64,000 nucleotides of DNA from Chrysopilus asiliformis (Eukaryota; Arthropoda; Insecta; Diptera; Rhagionidae), in NCBI GenBank assembly GCA_964034945.1, contig OZ035961.1:9098501-9162500 (forward strand), read 5' to 3'. How positions within the stretch are numbered: position 1 is the stretch's first letter; each line of letters begins with the position of its first letter. Positions 24,940 through 36,761 of the stretch are shown here, one piece after another. The notes beneath the pieces are model-generated. The model saw only the letters and a list, made by a program, of their open reading frames with translations, was not told the DNA's origin and did no database searches. The translations under genes and the position numbers were made by a program.

Positions 24940-25400
24940 TTAACAACATATATCTCTCAGAATATTCTCTATCCGATACTGAAAACCCCATTAAAATTCG
25001 TTAACTGGCTTCAGATATAGCAGTACAGGGGGTCAGAAGGGAAGGAAGATGGTGAATTGTTTTTTGGTGCTATATGCTCTCTAAAGAATCCTTTACCCAA
25101 TGGAAAAAGTCCCATAAAAATTCGGTCATTGATTTACAAATTTAGCGGGTGAGGGGCTTGAGGGGAACTCCTCCTGTAACTATGACTAAAACATTTGCGC
25201 CATCTCAAGTAATCCAACGCAATGTGGTTCAATGTTCACCGTTTAGGGGTTCAAAAGTTACAGGAGAACATCCATCTTTGATAGCTGACCGAACGAATAC
25301 TTATACTCTTTTTTTTTTGGGAAATCCCATAAAAAGTATAAAAGTTGTCCGATCTGAAAAGCGTCTGATAAAAATCTGGACTCGTAGATTGTAAAACCAC
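24940..25400. repeat. Pyrimidine/purine-rich dispersed repeat with tandem units
   Basis: Phrases such as CCATTAAAATTCGTTAACTGG (about 24989) and CCATAAAAATTCGGTCATTG (about 25112) recur roughly 120 bp apart, each followed by a GGGG-rich block. The family is the same as at 12480 and 33690. Confidence 0.55.
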
Positions 25401-28400
25401 CTTAAACAAATCAGAAAATACATTCCGACATGAATAATGTTCTTAAATAATTGGAGGGAAATATGGCAAGAAAAACGATTTTCAAAACCTCAGAAAAATT
25501 GGTACACCTGGAGAGATAAAGTTGAATTACTGCGACAAATGCGGAAATTGTTTGCATTTTAGAAAATCGAATTGATCGAATTCACAGAGTATTCATGGCA
25601 GCTGAAAGTAGCCAAAATACTGGTACAACAACGTCCGGCTTCAATTGAGACACCTGAGTCGTAAAAAAATCACCTTCGGTTTTGTAGTTTCGTCTGCAGC
25701 ACGTTTGGCCACAAGTCTGGCCCATCTCCATTGAAGCTCCAATTTCTCATTTCTTTTTTTTTCATCGTTTTTTCATTGTATTTTTATTTATACGTTTTTC
25801 AAAGCTTTCGACGTACGACAGGTGATTTTACTGTATCGAATACGGTATGTGATGGAATTTCTAGGCGGGGTGCCATGTTTAACATAAAAACAAACATAAA
25901 ACAGCATAAACAACATTTTGGCCAACATTACGAGCAACAGCAGCAGCAACAACAACATTGAGACCAACTTTCATGCTCAACTTATAAAACTAACAATTTT
26001 AGCAAGACACTAAAATTAACCGCGAATATTGCACAAACTTTTGCTCTATTTATCTATTATAATGAATTTAGTGCTAAATGCCTCGGAACTCGCCAGAATT
26101 TCATAATGTGCACCTCGTTCACCTATTTCTATGTCGACCCGCATCATCTCCTTGCCCGTTCCACCCAATTTTCAGTTTATTTATATAATTATGAAATGAG
26201 GAATGAATAATAAAAAAAACGAAAATTCAAATATTGCGCCAACATTTCGAGAGCAGTCTATAAGAGATATTCCAAATGGATTAGATACAAATGTCACCCT
26301 GGTATGCATGCCGTGGGATCAGCAGAATTCATCATAGGCACCGCCAAGTGATCCTTTCTTTTTGGCATAGATCAGATTTTAATTTATTCTCATATAGATT
26401 GCATTATAATTCGTGACAAATTCAGTTCGCAGATGATTCTTCAATGGTTTGAGTGCAAAAGCGACACTAATTTCGAAAATCTTGGCAACATGTTGAGGCA
26501 TTCGTCTTGGTCAAGTTGCTGTGGCTTGAATTTGAACTCAAAGTTGCAGAGTTCAGCGTTTTATCTTTGACAATTATGAAAAAAGCATCATTTCCCGTTC
26601 ACTTCCGCCATACAAAACTTCAAAGAGGGTCTGGCCTACTACTGGACTGAGTGATCAACTTTAATCACATAATTTCATTGTGTGTAATATTTATTACAGT
26701 CAATCTAAAATTTTGTTAATAGTTATGATTGTGGTGTCACAATTTGCGCGCATATCGCGTGAAGCTGATTAATTTTATGCTAGATTTGAGGTAATTTCAA
26801 TTTCATAATTGAAAATGTGGCTTAACAGATGATTCTAAAGCAGTTCCGGGTCTACTTTCAATCAATATTCATTTATTTTTTCGAAAAAAAATCTGACTTC
26901 AACAAAATTCATAAATTTGACAAAAAATAGAAATCATAAATTTGACAAAAAATATAGCTCGGAATATGAAAATCATTCTGCTTTCAGCTGTATGTTCTAT
27001 AAATTCATCAACACTTTTTTTCAATTTTTGAAAACCGTTTTTGTACCAATTTTTTAGTGTTTTTTACACATTTTACAATTTTTAAACAGATTTCTTGCAA
27101 AAAAAAGTGTTTTTTTGAAAACATGTTTTGGCTTGATCGTTTTTTTCTAACATTTTTCTAGTAGATTTTTTTTTATCGAATTTTCTTGATCTGACAGAGA
27201 TATCTACAAAAAATTGTTTACAAAAATGTCATTTTGTGATACGTAGAAGTCAATCTATGTGCACTTTTTGAATAATTTAATGTGACTACTGCAAAAAAGA
27301 ATAAATTTCCAAGATGTTTACAATCGTTATTGTCAAAACACTAAAAGTGCAAAAACAACTCAATTGAAGAGGGAAAAAACCCAAGCGGAATGTACAAATC
27401 AAGTCCATGAATGCAGGCTGTGCGGGTTTGCATAGCCAGGAACATAAATTGTCACAAATAGGGAGGGGTGAAAATCTGTTCGTAAACAGAAAGGGGACTA
27501 ACTAAGGAAGGCCAGACGTCATAAACTACAACTTTGACTCGACAGCATCTGACTATGCCCTGATTTCCCGAATAATCTCGTGGTGAATATTTCTTAGTCG
27601 CTGGGGAAGTCACCCAATGACCATCAAACCTAAGCATCGCCATTTTTACGCACAATGGGCGCAATTTAGCCTTGGGGGCTACGTGATCGCCGTAGGGTGC
27701 AAATTGGTTGCCTGGAACGATGAAACGAGACCAGGGTGACTTGCTGAGTGTTTATCCGACACAAACAATTCGGAGCCACCTACCTATCCTCCACAAGTGG
27801 TCAGAGTTGTTTGATGTTTGACGGCTGATGTCCATGCATGCATCCGCGTTGATGGTTGAACATCATGTCGTCAAAATAAACACTTTTCGTCGTTTCAAAT
27901 TGAAGTACATTCAGTTACCATTGTTACAATTTCGCTTCCATTTCAGCAAATCCGTACACTTGGCATTTGATGCTTCTCACTTCAGTGACCATCAGCCGCT
28001 TTGAAGTGATTGCAAATTGAAATAAATTGAACATTGATGAGGCATGCGTGGGCCTTCATAAGGGGGATTCCAACGTCAAATACTAACAAATAATGTCAAA
28101 AATTGTGGTAAAATGTATAACACCAGCACCACATAGCAATTTTAATATTGCTAACAAGAGAGCACTGCTGAGATTCAAGGGACGTGCAAACAATGGAGAT
28201 GACTTTTGACGGTGAAATTTGCTTCGTGGTTCGTGTTAAATTGTTGCAAGGTCTTCTCGCCTGCGGTCTTAAATGAAAACGACTTTCAATTTCAATTTCG
28301 GGTTCTTTTATTGATATCAAAAAGTTAATTTCGACAACGGATAGTAGAGCAAAACGGTTGGTGGGAAAACATGCATCAATTGAAAATGTTTTATTAAATT

Positions 28401-28570
28401 TGGTTTGTTTTGGAGGATAAAACTGCCGAACATTTTATTAAATCGTTTGTGGTAGAAACAAATTAATAAAATGGTTTCTTTGAAAACAAGCCCCCAGTGG
28501 TCAAATTGTATCAATGCTCCCTAGAAAAACGTCTTATTGGGTAGAGCAAAACGCTGTTCAAATAACTAGA
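25401..28570. other. Non-coding sequence with a short CAG/CAA run
   Basis: A CAGCAGCAACAACAACA run lies at 25935-25957 within a less AT-rich island (25600-25980). The interval 27480-27850 is near-balanced in composition but shows no exon I can defend. Nothing else identified. Confidence 0.4.
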
Positions 28571-28576
28571 AAATTT

Positions 28577-28697
28577 GGCGCGTATTCGTAGTCGTTTTTA
28601 AACACAGGTTTTGTTAAACATGAGTTTCAACAGACAAAAAACCATAGTCAGTCATATTTAAAAAACCTGTATTTAAAAGTAATTATGAATACGCGCC
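28577..28697. mobile_element. 121-bp fold-back MITE
   Basis: GGCGCGTATTCGTAGTCGTT at the left end and its inverted counterpart GAATACGCGCC at the right form the termini; the match continues loosely through the ACAGGTTTT region, so nearly the entire element can fold on itself. TTT flanks both ends and may be the target duplication. Confidence 0.7.
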
Positions 28698-28803
28698 TTT
28701 ATGTTTACAAAACTTCACTAAATTGCAGTTAAGAACCCTTCCACAACCACCATATTCACAAGATTTGTCATCTCGAATTTTCATTTATCTCCCAAAACAA
28801 ATA

Positions 28804-29010
28804 CAGTAATCCCTCCAACTGCGCGGTAGATACGTTCCACAAAAAGAGCGCGCAAACCGAAACCGCGCACTGTGAACCCTACTTTGAATGAAATTTTGGG
28901 GTTAGGAACATGTTTTTTTTTAAAGCGAAATTTTTACCGCGCAGTTCGAAATGTTGGTATTAAAAACTTAACCGCGCAGTTGCGAAACCGCGCAGTTGAA
29001 GGGCTTACTG
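28804..29010. mobile_element. 207-bp MITE, CAGTA termini with TA duplication
   Basis: CAGTAATCCCTCCAACTGCG at 28804 is repeated inverted ending at 29010 (CAGTAAGCCCTTCAACTGCG), 24 bp with two differences. TA flanks both sides (28802-28803, 29011-29012). The core has further copies of ACCGCGCAGTT. These features fit a pogo-type Tc1/mariner MITE. Confidence 0.85.
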
Positions 29011-29014
29011 TATT

Positions 29015-29980
29015 TTCTCTCCAAAAAGATTTTTAGCAAAATTGTGACAAAATATCTATTAACTTTCAAGTCAATATGTTTTAATTGCAGCGTGTAAACG
29101 AGCAAAAAACAAATTCATAAATTACAAAAAAAAAATAATCAATTCTCGTTAATTAAGTGAAACTTTAAATTGATGACGTTTTTGTTCAATAAATCTTTAA
29201 AGAAAGCATATAAGAAACGCAAAACTCGTAACATAAATAACAAATATTGGATAATAATTTAAATTTTGGAAGGAAACCCTTTAAACTCATCACGCATCCA
29301 ACAACATCCCACCTTTTCAAATTCAAACGAATTGAGCGCGTATGGAGGCGTTTTCCATGACAACTGATTATCCACAAATCACACTTTGGGGAGCCCATAA
29401 AAAACTCTTCAAAGAAGTTAGTAAACAATACAAAGCTTGGTTTCATTTCCCTGTAAATGAATACATTGAAACGTCAGGTAATGATGACAATGCTAATAAG
29501 ATTATTTTTTGAAAAAGTACAGAATTCGTTTTTGAAAAGGGTTAGTTACCCATCAAGTGACCATAAATTTTGAATATGAGGTGCACATAGCACGCGATTG
29601 CAATCAGAATTACGTTGGAGTGATAGGAAAGTAATCATCAATATTAGCATCAAATTTAAAGATTGGATTTTGTTATAAATTTTCTCATATCTACTCAACA
29701 AATTTTGAAGGGACCTTGCTGTTGGATTTACTTTGAGCTGTACAGTAGAGATATACACTTTTGACTGTGATTTAATAAAAAGTTGTCCGTAAAATATGTC
29801 CGCTAATTTTCGTATTTTATGACCTATTTCAGAATCAAACAGGACCGGGCCTACAAAATGTTGAAAAGCATTGGGCGCATTCATAAAATGGCGCCGAATA
29901 ATTATTTAGGAAAACTACAATTGCCAGGTGCCAATCGTCAAATACTCGATATGAAAAGAAATGGAAAAAGTATTTCATTT
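29015..29980. other. AT-rich non-coding sequence
   Basis: A single ACGTCA-like fragment (GTTGTCCGTAAAATATGTCC, about 29781) is the only repeat noticed. No gene was seen. Confidence 0.4.
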
Positions 29981-29984
29981 TGAT

Positions 29985-30235
29985 GCAACTGGATTTTGAT
30001 GTATGAATGAGTTATGTAAAATCCTTTTTTAAGCACATTTTCCCTTTAGAAATTTTTCAATAGGACCCACCATTTTCGAGAAAATTGCAAAAAACTGTTT
30101 CACTTATATGCGGGAGCGGGGGAAAGAATGGACCGATTTGGCCCGTTCAAGAATTTCGCCTTGTCATTTACGAGAAACGCAACTATACAACATTTCAAGT
30201 CTCTAGCTCAATCCTTTCGAAAGTAAACCTGTTTA
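29985..30235 (-). mobile_element. Repeat family B, diverged internal fragment
   Basis: TTTTGATGTATGAATGAGTT, the GCACATTTTCCCTTTA phrase, GCCCGTTCAAGAATTTCGCC and ATTTACGAGAAACGCAAC follow in the same order as 36325-36545. Termini and the microsatellite are missing. A similar diverged fragment is at 56515. Confidence 0.6.
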
Positions 30236-30301
30236 CGTTGTTTGTACCAAACACTCTTATTTTTTTGCATCAAATCTCGTTTGGGACGAATATTTCTTTT
30301 T

Positions 30302-30342
30302 TTCCAGTGTACGCAAATAATTTGCCAAGAGTGTGAACGTAG
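30302..30342. repeat. 41-bp segment shared (inverted) with 60965-61005
   Basis: GTACGCAAATAATTTGCCAA followed by GAGTGTGAACGTAGCAT is the reverse complement, with changes, of ATGCTACGTTCACACTCTTG and following bases at 60966. It may be the terminus of a further DNA-element family. Confidence 0.5.
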
Positions 30343-30374
30343 CATTAAGGGGTAGAAAAAAAGACATTACTCAC

Positions 30375-30437
30375 CACACGTCTTAAAATTCCACCGAATT
30401 TAGCTCTTAAATCTTCTTCAATCAGCTGCCAAGTCAT
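30375..30437 (-). CDS. Candidate first coding exon, unknown protein (MTWQL...)
   Basis: The minus strand has ATG at 30437 in a good insect start context (GCCGACAATGA), then 21 open codons beginning MTWQLIEEDLRAKFGG, and a strong donor GTGAGT at 30374-30369 in phase 0. The peptide is charged, amphipathic and not low complexity. The sequence upstream (to about 30580) would be 5' UTR; the CACAG just before GTGCCG lacks a pyrimidine tract, so a first exon is more likely than an internal one. I do not recognise the protein. It could start a separate gene nested in the kinase intron, or an alternative first exon. Confidence 0.4.
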
Positions 30438-30579
30438 TGTCGGCACCTGTGTTTGTTTACAATAGAATTTGATGGTACCTGGTAGGATTATTCTTTGAGC
30501 ATAAGAACGCACTATTTGTGTAACAAAAAAACAAGAAGAAGAAGTGCACGCGGCCTTCTATGATGTGATTATCGCGACT

Positions 30580-31775
30580 GCACATAACAGGTTAGTGACC
30601 CTATTTCTTTAGCTCATCCGTCTTGAGATTTCATCGTTTGTTATGATTTCGAATTCAAAGCGACAGTAAAACGTGATGACGAGCAACTACTCAAAGAAAT
30701 TCTTTCCAAAACGAAATGATAATTATATACATTGATGTGCCATAGATAGAGCAAAGTTTATGTAACCAAAAGGCATGGAAATTCTTTTAAATCACAGCGA
30801 TGTGCGGGTGTTGACCCTTTTTATATATATCCAAAAAATAAAATAAAAATACGAAAAATCAGAAAAGAATTTCCTGAACGATAAAAAAGCCTATATAGTA
30901 TGTGTACTAATTTTCTATGCGGCTCATATGCTGCGCAGCATAAAATCCAGCAGTAAAAGCCATCATTGCGGTTGTCACTCAAATTGAAAAAGTTCGCGTG
31001 TGAAAGTCCCGCTGATTGAGACCTCTATGGCATCTTATGCATGAAAATACGCTATCCATGAACCGGAATTTTATCATACAAGAAAAAAAAACCATAAGCT
31101 ATCCAATTGCATGACAAGTTTACTATTTTTGAAAAAAAAAAAACAAATGAAAAAAAAACTCAATAAAAACAGAACTCGTTCAATTAATTGAGGAGCACTG
31201 TTACGCAATTAGCAAAATCAGTTTTTAAGACTAAATCTTAACGAAATAATGATTCAAGTCTCCTTACCTGGCATTAATTAAATTAAAAAAGTTTATGCGA
31301 AACTTTACTGGAATGGTCACATACCATTACCATTACTGGTCAATGCGTTCTGGTCATCTAAAGAAGCAAAACTTGTCAAGGCAGGTGAATATATTTTGAC
31401 CACCTGAGAGATAAGCAAATCAAATCAACCAGAAAATCTCAAGCTGCTCTCTATATGCCACATACTCTCATGTCTTCAATGTGCTACCATTTAAAGCAAT
31501 TCAAACCGCATGCCAAGACATAAAATTTAGCAACCTGGAAAATATAAAGATATCCATGTACATATCTAGTGGAGTTTCACATTCTGTAGAAGCGAAAGTG
31601 GAATTTTTGATGAGATTTTTGCGATAAAGATGTGTTTTACTAAGTAGCCGCTTATTTTGCACTGTTAATGGGTTTGAAAGACTTGCAAGAAAACTAAAAG
31701 AATCACCTAAAAGGTCTACTAATTAATCTAAAATTACTTCAATTTGTGCTAAAATTCAAATTGTCTGACTATAAA
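30580..31775. other. AT-rich non-coding sequence
   Basis: No feature I can support; on the minus strand it would lie upstream of the MTWQL exon candidate. Confidence 0.4.
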
Positions 31776-31779
31776 AAAT

Positions 31780-31985
31780 TCTGCTTATCCTTCCCTTTCC
31801 CCTCGGATACCTAGCCCTTCGCCTGCTATCTCGTAAAGTCCTAGACCGAATTTAATCACGGTTGTTGCATTATTTAAACATTGTAAAAACTAAAATTGTT
31901 TTAAAAAGTTTCCTCCCCCTTCCCCTGTTACATTACCCCTCGTTCAATATTTTTCGAAATTCTGCAAGACCTTTATAATGGGTTT
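31780..31985. repeat. Pyrimidine-rich 'CTGCTATCTC' repeat, two units
   Basis: CCTTCCCTTTCCCCTCGGAT then GCCTGCTATCTCGTAAAGTC, followed by a second C/T-rich block at 31910-31940, as in the copies at 18430 and 63430. Confidence 0.6.
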
Positions 31986-31989
31986 TCAC

Positions 31990-32725
31990 GAGTTTTTATT
32001 TTAATCGCATTCAAAAACATGATCAAAAAATTTAATCCGTCTAAGTGAGACATAAAACTCACTAAAACCCACCGCCGATAAAAATTTAGAAACACGTTGC
32101 CTCCATCAAAATACTTTGACCACTTTGAGATAAACTCGTTCAAAAATACGAACGTTAGTAAACATCTTGTCATGCATGACGTGCGTGTGCCAGGTACCAT
32201 AGAAGACAGCTTATCAAGCTCTTCAAATCAAAGACAATTCACCTGAACGATCAGCGGATTCGGTTCGATAGTAAAACATCAAAACTTGGACATTAATGAT
32301 GTCGGGAGTTTACAGTTTTTCAATGAAAATCGAAATTTCATATCTAATTAGGTTTCTTTTTTTTAATTCTACATATTTTCACTAATTAGATATGATTTAT
32401 ACAATTAAGATAAGATTTTATGTTGATTAATATCGAAAGAAAATATTTATTACTTTTGATTAAATTAGATCAAGTAACTGCATTTTGTAGTAACCAGTCA
32501 TCTTTTTATGGATTTATGAGTTAATAATAAATAGAGAGAAAAAGTGTGAAAATGTCAGTATTATAAAGATGATATGTTTTTTTTATTATATATTTTATTA
32601 AAAGAGAGTTTTGTAGTTAATCATAAGAAAAATTTTTGTGAGGTCCGCAATCGCCCCGAATGTAGGCGAATCACAATCTCAGCTGTCGTATGAGGCGATT
32701 TTCTTTTTGTGAATTTCAACTATTT
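31990..32725. other. AT-rich non-coding sequence
   Basis: Nothing recognisable. Confidence 0.4.
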
Positions 32726-32811
32726 ATCCGACTTAAAATTTCTGTTTACGATATAAAATATGGAAAATAAAAGATATTTACAATATCGTAAACCAGAATT
32801 TTAAGCCGGAT
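32726..32811. repeat. 86-bp hairpin with a 29-bp stem
   Basis: ATCCGACTTAAAATTTCTGT continuing to GATAT (32726-32754) pairs with ATATCGTAAACCAGAATTTTA continuing to CCGGAT (32783-32811), about 26 of 29 positions, with a 28-nt loop. It could be a tiny MITE or, less likely, a small-RNA precursor. Confidence 0.6.
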
Positions 32812-32945
32812 CAATGATTATTCAATTTGATTCGCTTAGGTTTGGGGAGAGTGTGGAGCAATCATTAAATATTTGTTCTGGCGAGAGACATTCTGACGAG
32901 AGACATTGCGGCAGGCCAAGACCGGAAACCGGAAACTCTCGGAGA

Positions 32946-32949
<4 letters not shown>

Positions 32950-33024
<75 letters not shown>
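32950..33024. repeat. (GA)n microsatellite, about 75 bp
   Basis: A pure AG dinucleotide repeat. It produces spurious (RE)n and (LS)n reading frames. A retroposon-like phrase (CGGCTTGACCGATTGTCGTT) follows at about 33095. Confidence 0.95.
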
Positions 33025-33029
<5 letters not shown>

Positions 33030-33319
33030 GTTAGCATGTTTAGGATGTGTATATGTAGGTATGTCTGATGCTTTATTACCTCGTGCAGCCTAAACGGCTT
33101 GACCGATTGTCGTTAGATTCGTGTTGGTTTCTCCTCTAAAAAAATCAAAATGGCGAATACCAGGCGCCAATTTGTCTGAGGTAAACAAAATAAATACGGA
33201 AGTTACCACTAATATTTCGTTTTCTCCTCACGAGGGTCACTGTAACAAAATGGGACTAATGTCAAACCTGGACAAGTGGGAAACCTCTATAACAGAGAAG
33301 GGAGTATTCGGTCCTTTAA

Positions 33320-33463
33320 GTGCCGTTCGCACCAACACAACTTAGCAACTTATGTACAACTTAAATTATTTAGTTTGTTGAATTATTTAGGTCCCAGAAT
33401 TTTTACGGTTTAATTAGGTTAACCGCAACTTAATTTTTCAAGAGTAGTATGTGCAAACGGGCC
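33320..33463. mobile_element. 144-bp MITE, TAA target duplication (PIF/Harbinger-like)
   Basis: GTGCCGTTCGCACCAACAC on the left mirrors GTGCAAACGGGCC on the right (inverted GGCCCGTTTGCACATAC). TAA lies on both flanks (33317-33319, 33464-33466). Confidence 0.65.
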
Positions 33464-33464
33464 T

Positions 33465-34395
33465 AAATAGGATCCGTGGGGCCGCACCGCGACATTACAC
33501 GACTGTATTTATTCCCCCTCTCTGAAACAAATAAAAAAAAAGGTTGTGATTTCCATAAAATCAGTGTTTCGAATCGAGGGGGGTTCGTATAATGCGAATC
33601 AAGATGGGGTTTGTAAGTGGTTTGAGTAGGCGAACTTTTTCCCTGACAGACGACCTGCCCAGCACTAAAAACCGTTTCTAAATCCATTTAGTCGTTTGGG
33701 AGATAGCAGTACAGGGGGTTTGTGTCATGTGGGGGAGGTGAGGAAGAGCCAAAAATGTTTGTTTCGAGTAAAAAAAAAACTAAAAAGTTTAAAACAGAAA
33801 ATATTAATAAAAAAATAAAAAAACAGAAAAAACGAAAATTAAAAAGAAACAAACAAGCTCTAAAACTAAAAGTATCTTAAGGTATTCCCGCCTGTGTAAC
33901 AACTCAAGAGGTTTAAAGTTTATTTGTTTATTCTTTGTTTTTTTTTTTATTTTTCTAAACAATACTTTAAATCCTGAAACAAGGCTTTTCTTGCGATATT
34001 ATGTACTAAAATCGGTTCTTCTTTTTTTCGCATTCCAACAAAACAATCACTTCTGAGCATAATTACGATTAACCCCTAAACACGAACGCCTATTAGTTCA
34101 AAAATCATACATAATCACATTTTGAAATTGAACTATTAATTTGCATGAAAGGCGAGGCAATTGAGTAAACAGATTAGATCAAAAAAGAAATATTCCGATT
34201 TGAAATAGCGCCATTAACGCCCCAGTTCAGATATCATTAGATATCGCACGAAATTTCAACAATCATTTGTGATTTCGTACTAATTTCCATAATGCTATAA
34301 TTTTCGAGTATAGGAACGACATAAACCTATAATTTATCCCAGATTTTCTTAGCAAATTAAAAACGATCTAAAATTTTGTAACTCAACTCCTTCAG
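33465..34395. other. Non-coding sequence with repeat fragment and A-rich tract
   Basis: The interval 33660-33730 carries the TTTAGTCGTTTGGGAGATAG / CAGTACAGGGGG phrase of the 25.0-kb repeat. The interval 33765-33965 is A-rich then T-rich. No gene seen. Confidence 0.45.
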
Positions 34396-34490
34396 TCTGG
34401 AACAGCGCAGATTTGAACTGTGAATACGAGTACAATGGGAGTGCCATTTGAAGCACATGTGCCACAAGGTTAAGCTACTGGACCTCACCT
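34394..34490 (-). other. tRNA-like sequence (SINE head or tRNA pseudogene)
   Basis: On the minus strand GTCCAGTAGCTTAACCTTGT resembles an A box and CAGTTCAAATCTGCG resembles a B box. The spacing is long, like a class II tRNA, and a GTGC/GCAC stem closes an 8-nt loop where the anticodon arm should be. The acceptor stem does not pair well, so I do not call a functional tRNA. Confidence 0.3.
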
Positions 34491-34494
34491 CTTT

Positions 34495-36175
34495 AAATAA
34501 TCTCAAATTATAGCGCATGCGATGATATTGCTATTAGGAAATGTGACGACGTTTCCAATAAATCCGTTGTGAATTTCAAAAATTGCAGCAGTCAAACATA
34601 ACCTTTTTTATTAAAAAAATGTGGGTGAACCCAATAATTAGAATGTGTTTTTTCCATTTTATTACTCTATTTTATAGTCTCGCAGTCCATTAAATTGAAA
34701 ATTATTTAAATTTTTAAGTAACAAAACGCCTTAGCATAGATCCGAATTCCCGAAACCTTCGCTAGATGCGCAACACCCATGCATATCGGGACTCGTGGAA
34801 CAAGATTTCCTAACCTTCGACCCTAAAAATGCTATTGCGATACCATCACCGCCTCTTGAAATTGTACACGCGCATAAATTTGCCATAAAAGATTTTTCTT
34901 GAAATAAAATACTAACCCAGGTATAGATAATTCGTGGCACAGAATTCAGAAATCGTCCATTAATCCGTTCACATCCTCCACAATTCCACCTTCACTTTGA
35001 CTCATTTAAAAGCTTGCGTTGCGGCGCCATTTCACGTGGACGCAAGCATTTCTTTATGCAAATACTTTTAAATGCTGCATCATGAACAGCATAAATGACT
35101 ACTACCTGGCTTATTACATCGCCCGCGGGTGCACTTATTCCGTTCACCTCGCTCGCGCAATCGGGGCAATTTGATCGGAGGCAACATCGTTGCGTTTGCA
35201 TATTCAGATGGAAATGCTGAGATGTTACTTACAGGAAACTGGCGCATATTATGCTAAGCGAATTCTTTAATCAACCTCCCACCCGCCTATCATGGGTCAG
35301 CGTCAATCTCACCTGGAAATACAACTCCTACAGTTAGTGAACGCATATACTCGTATTCATTTAATTAAATTGTTTCATTTCACTTCAGTGGCTGTCTAGA
35401 GCGAAACTTTCCATATACCAGTCATAATTTACAAAAATTCGTAAAAATTCACTGCCCCAAGGTGCTGAACTCAAGTAAATTTTCAAGATTAGGGGCATTA
35501 GACACAAGAGGTGGACAGACCTTTAATGTACAGTCAGTTTTTCAAGACGTTTCTCAACCGTCCGTAGCATTGTTAGCAAAAATCAAACTCCAAATTCTTT
35601 CAATTCTCTTGCCCCACCCCTTCCCCCTTCACACAACAAACAATGATAAAGACGTAGGCAAAAAAAGCCCACTTAAAAATGCATCAAAGGTACAAAGTAC
35701 ACCTCATGTGCGGCCAAATTTTTCATCGTGTATAAAAATCCAGGTGGGAGTTGCTGTGGGAACGCCAATTTATGGGACGTGCAGCGTGAATACCGCTTAC
35801 ACGACGCGTCGCAACATAAACAACAAACGGCAAACAGCTGTATGTTGTCTTACACGATTTTATGAATGCAACTTGACGTGGACAATATTTGGGCCACAGC
35901 CACCCAGGAATTTTTGACCAGAATTCAAAGCGAAAGGAAAAAACATAAATATTTATACGGGGAACTGCTGAAAAGTGGCACATTGTGTATTATAAATTTC
36001 TGCCGCCCTCTTTGATGCAAAAACACCAGCTAAAAGCATTAAAATTAGGGTTTCACGCAATAATTTGATACAATTAGAAATTATTTGAGGTGCCTGACTG
36101 AATCTGAGTGGTGGAAAAAGACAAGTGGAAAAAGACCCTAAGTGTTTTTAGTAGCAGGAAGAGCCCGATATAGTC
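34495..36175. other. Less AT-rich non-coding island
   Basis: The interval 34730-35930 is closer to balanced composition than its surroundings. The longest open frame (35462-35917, plus, 151 codons) has no recognisable domain, and a second frame overlaps it on the other strand. The interval may hold regulatory DNA; no specific site can be named. Confidence 0.35.
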
Positions 36176-36179
36176 TAAA

Positions 36180-36760
36180 AACATAACAAAAGCTATAATT
36201 GCCAATCTGGCAATCATTGGAGACCCGTATGGTGATATTCGTATCAAAATTCGAACAGTTGTACCAAAATTCCACTTTGAAGTCAAACTTTCCAACAAGA
36301 TTTTTTAAAATTTGTTCCAATCGGATTTTGATGTATGGGAGTTTTATGTAGAATCATATCCTAAATAACTTTTGTTCTTGCACTTTTTTGATAAGATGTA
36401 CCGTTTTTGAGATATTCGCAAAAATCGTTTTCGTTCGTATGGGGGGTACCCCCCCTAATGGTCCATTTTTGCCCATTAACGAACTTAGCCTCGCATTTTA
36501 CGAAAAACGGATCTGTGCAAAAATTCAAGCCTCTAGCTCAATCCGTGCGCCCGCAATCCGCGCCACAGACAGACGGACAGACGGACAGACAGACAGACGG
36601 ACAGACAGACGGACAGACGGACGGACATGCAGAAATTAATTATTTTTATCATTCTAAACACACTGGTGTAATTCATTTTTGTGTGTGATGACGGGATCTT
36701 GGCGTTACAAACGGTAAGGCAAAGTTAATATACCCTTTGGTTTCACCATACGGGTATAAA
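36180..36760 (-). mobile_element. Repeat family B, copy 1
   Basis: ACCCGTATGGTGA at 36223 and its inverse TCACCATACGGGT ending at 36756 bound 534 bp, with the palindromic ATTGCCAATCTGGCAAT just outside at 36198. The core holds a GACA/GACGGACA microsatellite (36563-36626) and the phrases GGTACCCCCCCTAATGG and GCCCATTAACGAACTTAGCC. It is in the opposite orientation to copies 2 and 3. No coding capacity. Confidence 0.8.
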
Positions 36761-36761
36761 T

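Noticed and set aside
25929..25957. Polyglutamine-coding exon
   Set aside because: The CAG/CAA run is short, a stop follows at once, and no splice-flanked frame surrounds it.
32814..33068. (RE)n and (LS)n open frames
   Set aside because: Translation of the GA microsatellite.
35462..35917. 151-codon plus-strand open frame, the longest outside repeats
   Set aside because: No recognisable domain, starts without context, and an 86-codon frame overlaps on the other strand. Could be chance in a less AT-rich island.
36388..36688. Frames containing RRTDGQTDRQTD
   Set aside because: They read through the GACA/GACGG microsatellite of family B; the same peptide appears in copies 2 and 3.
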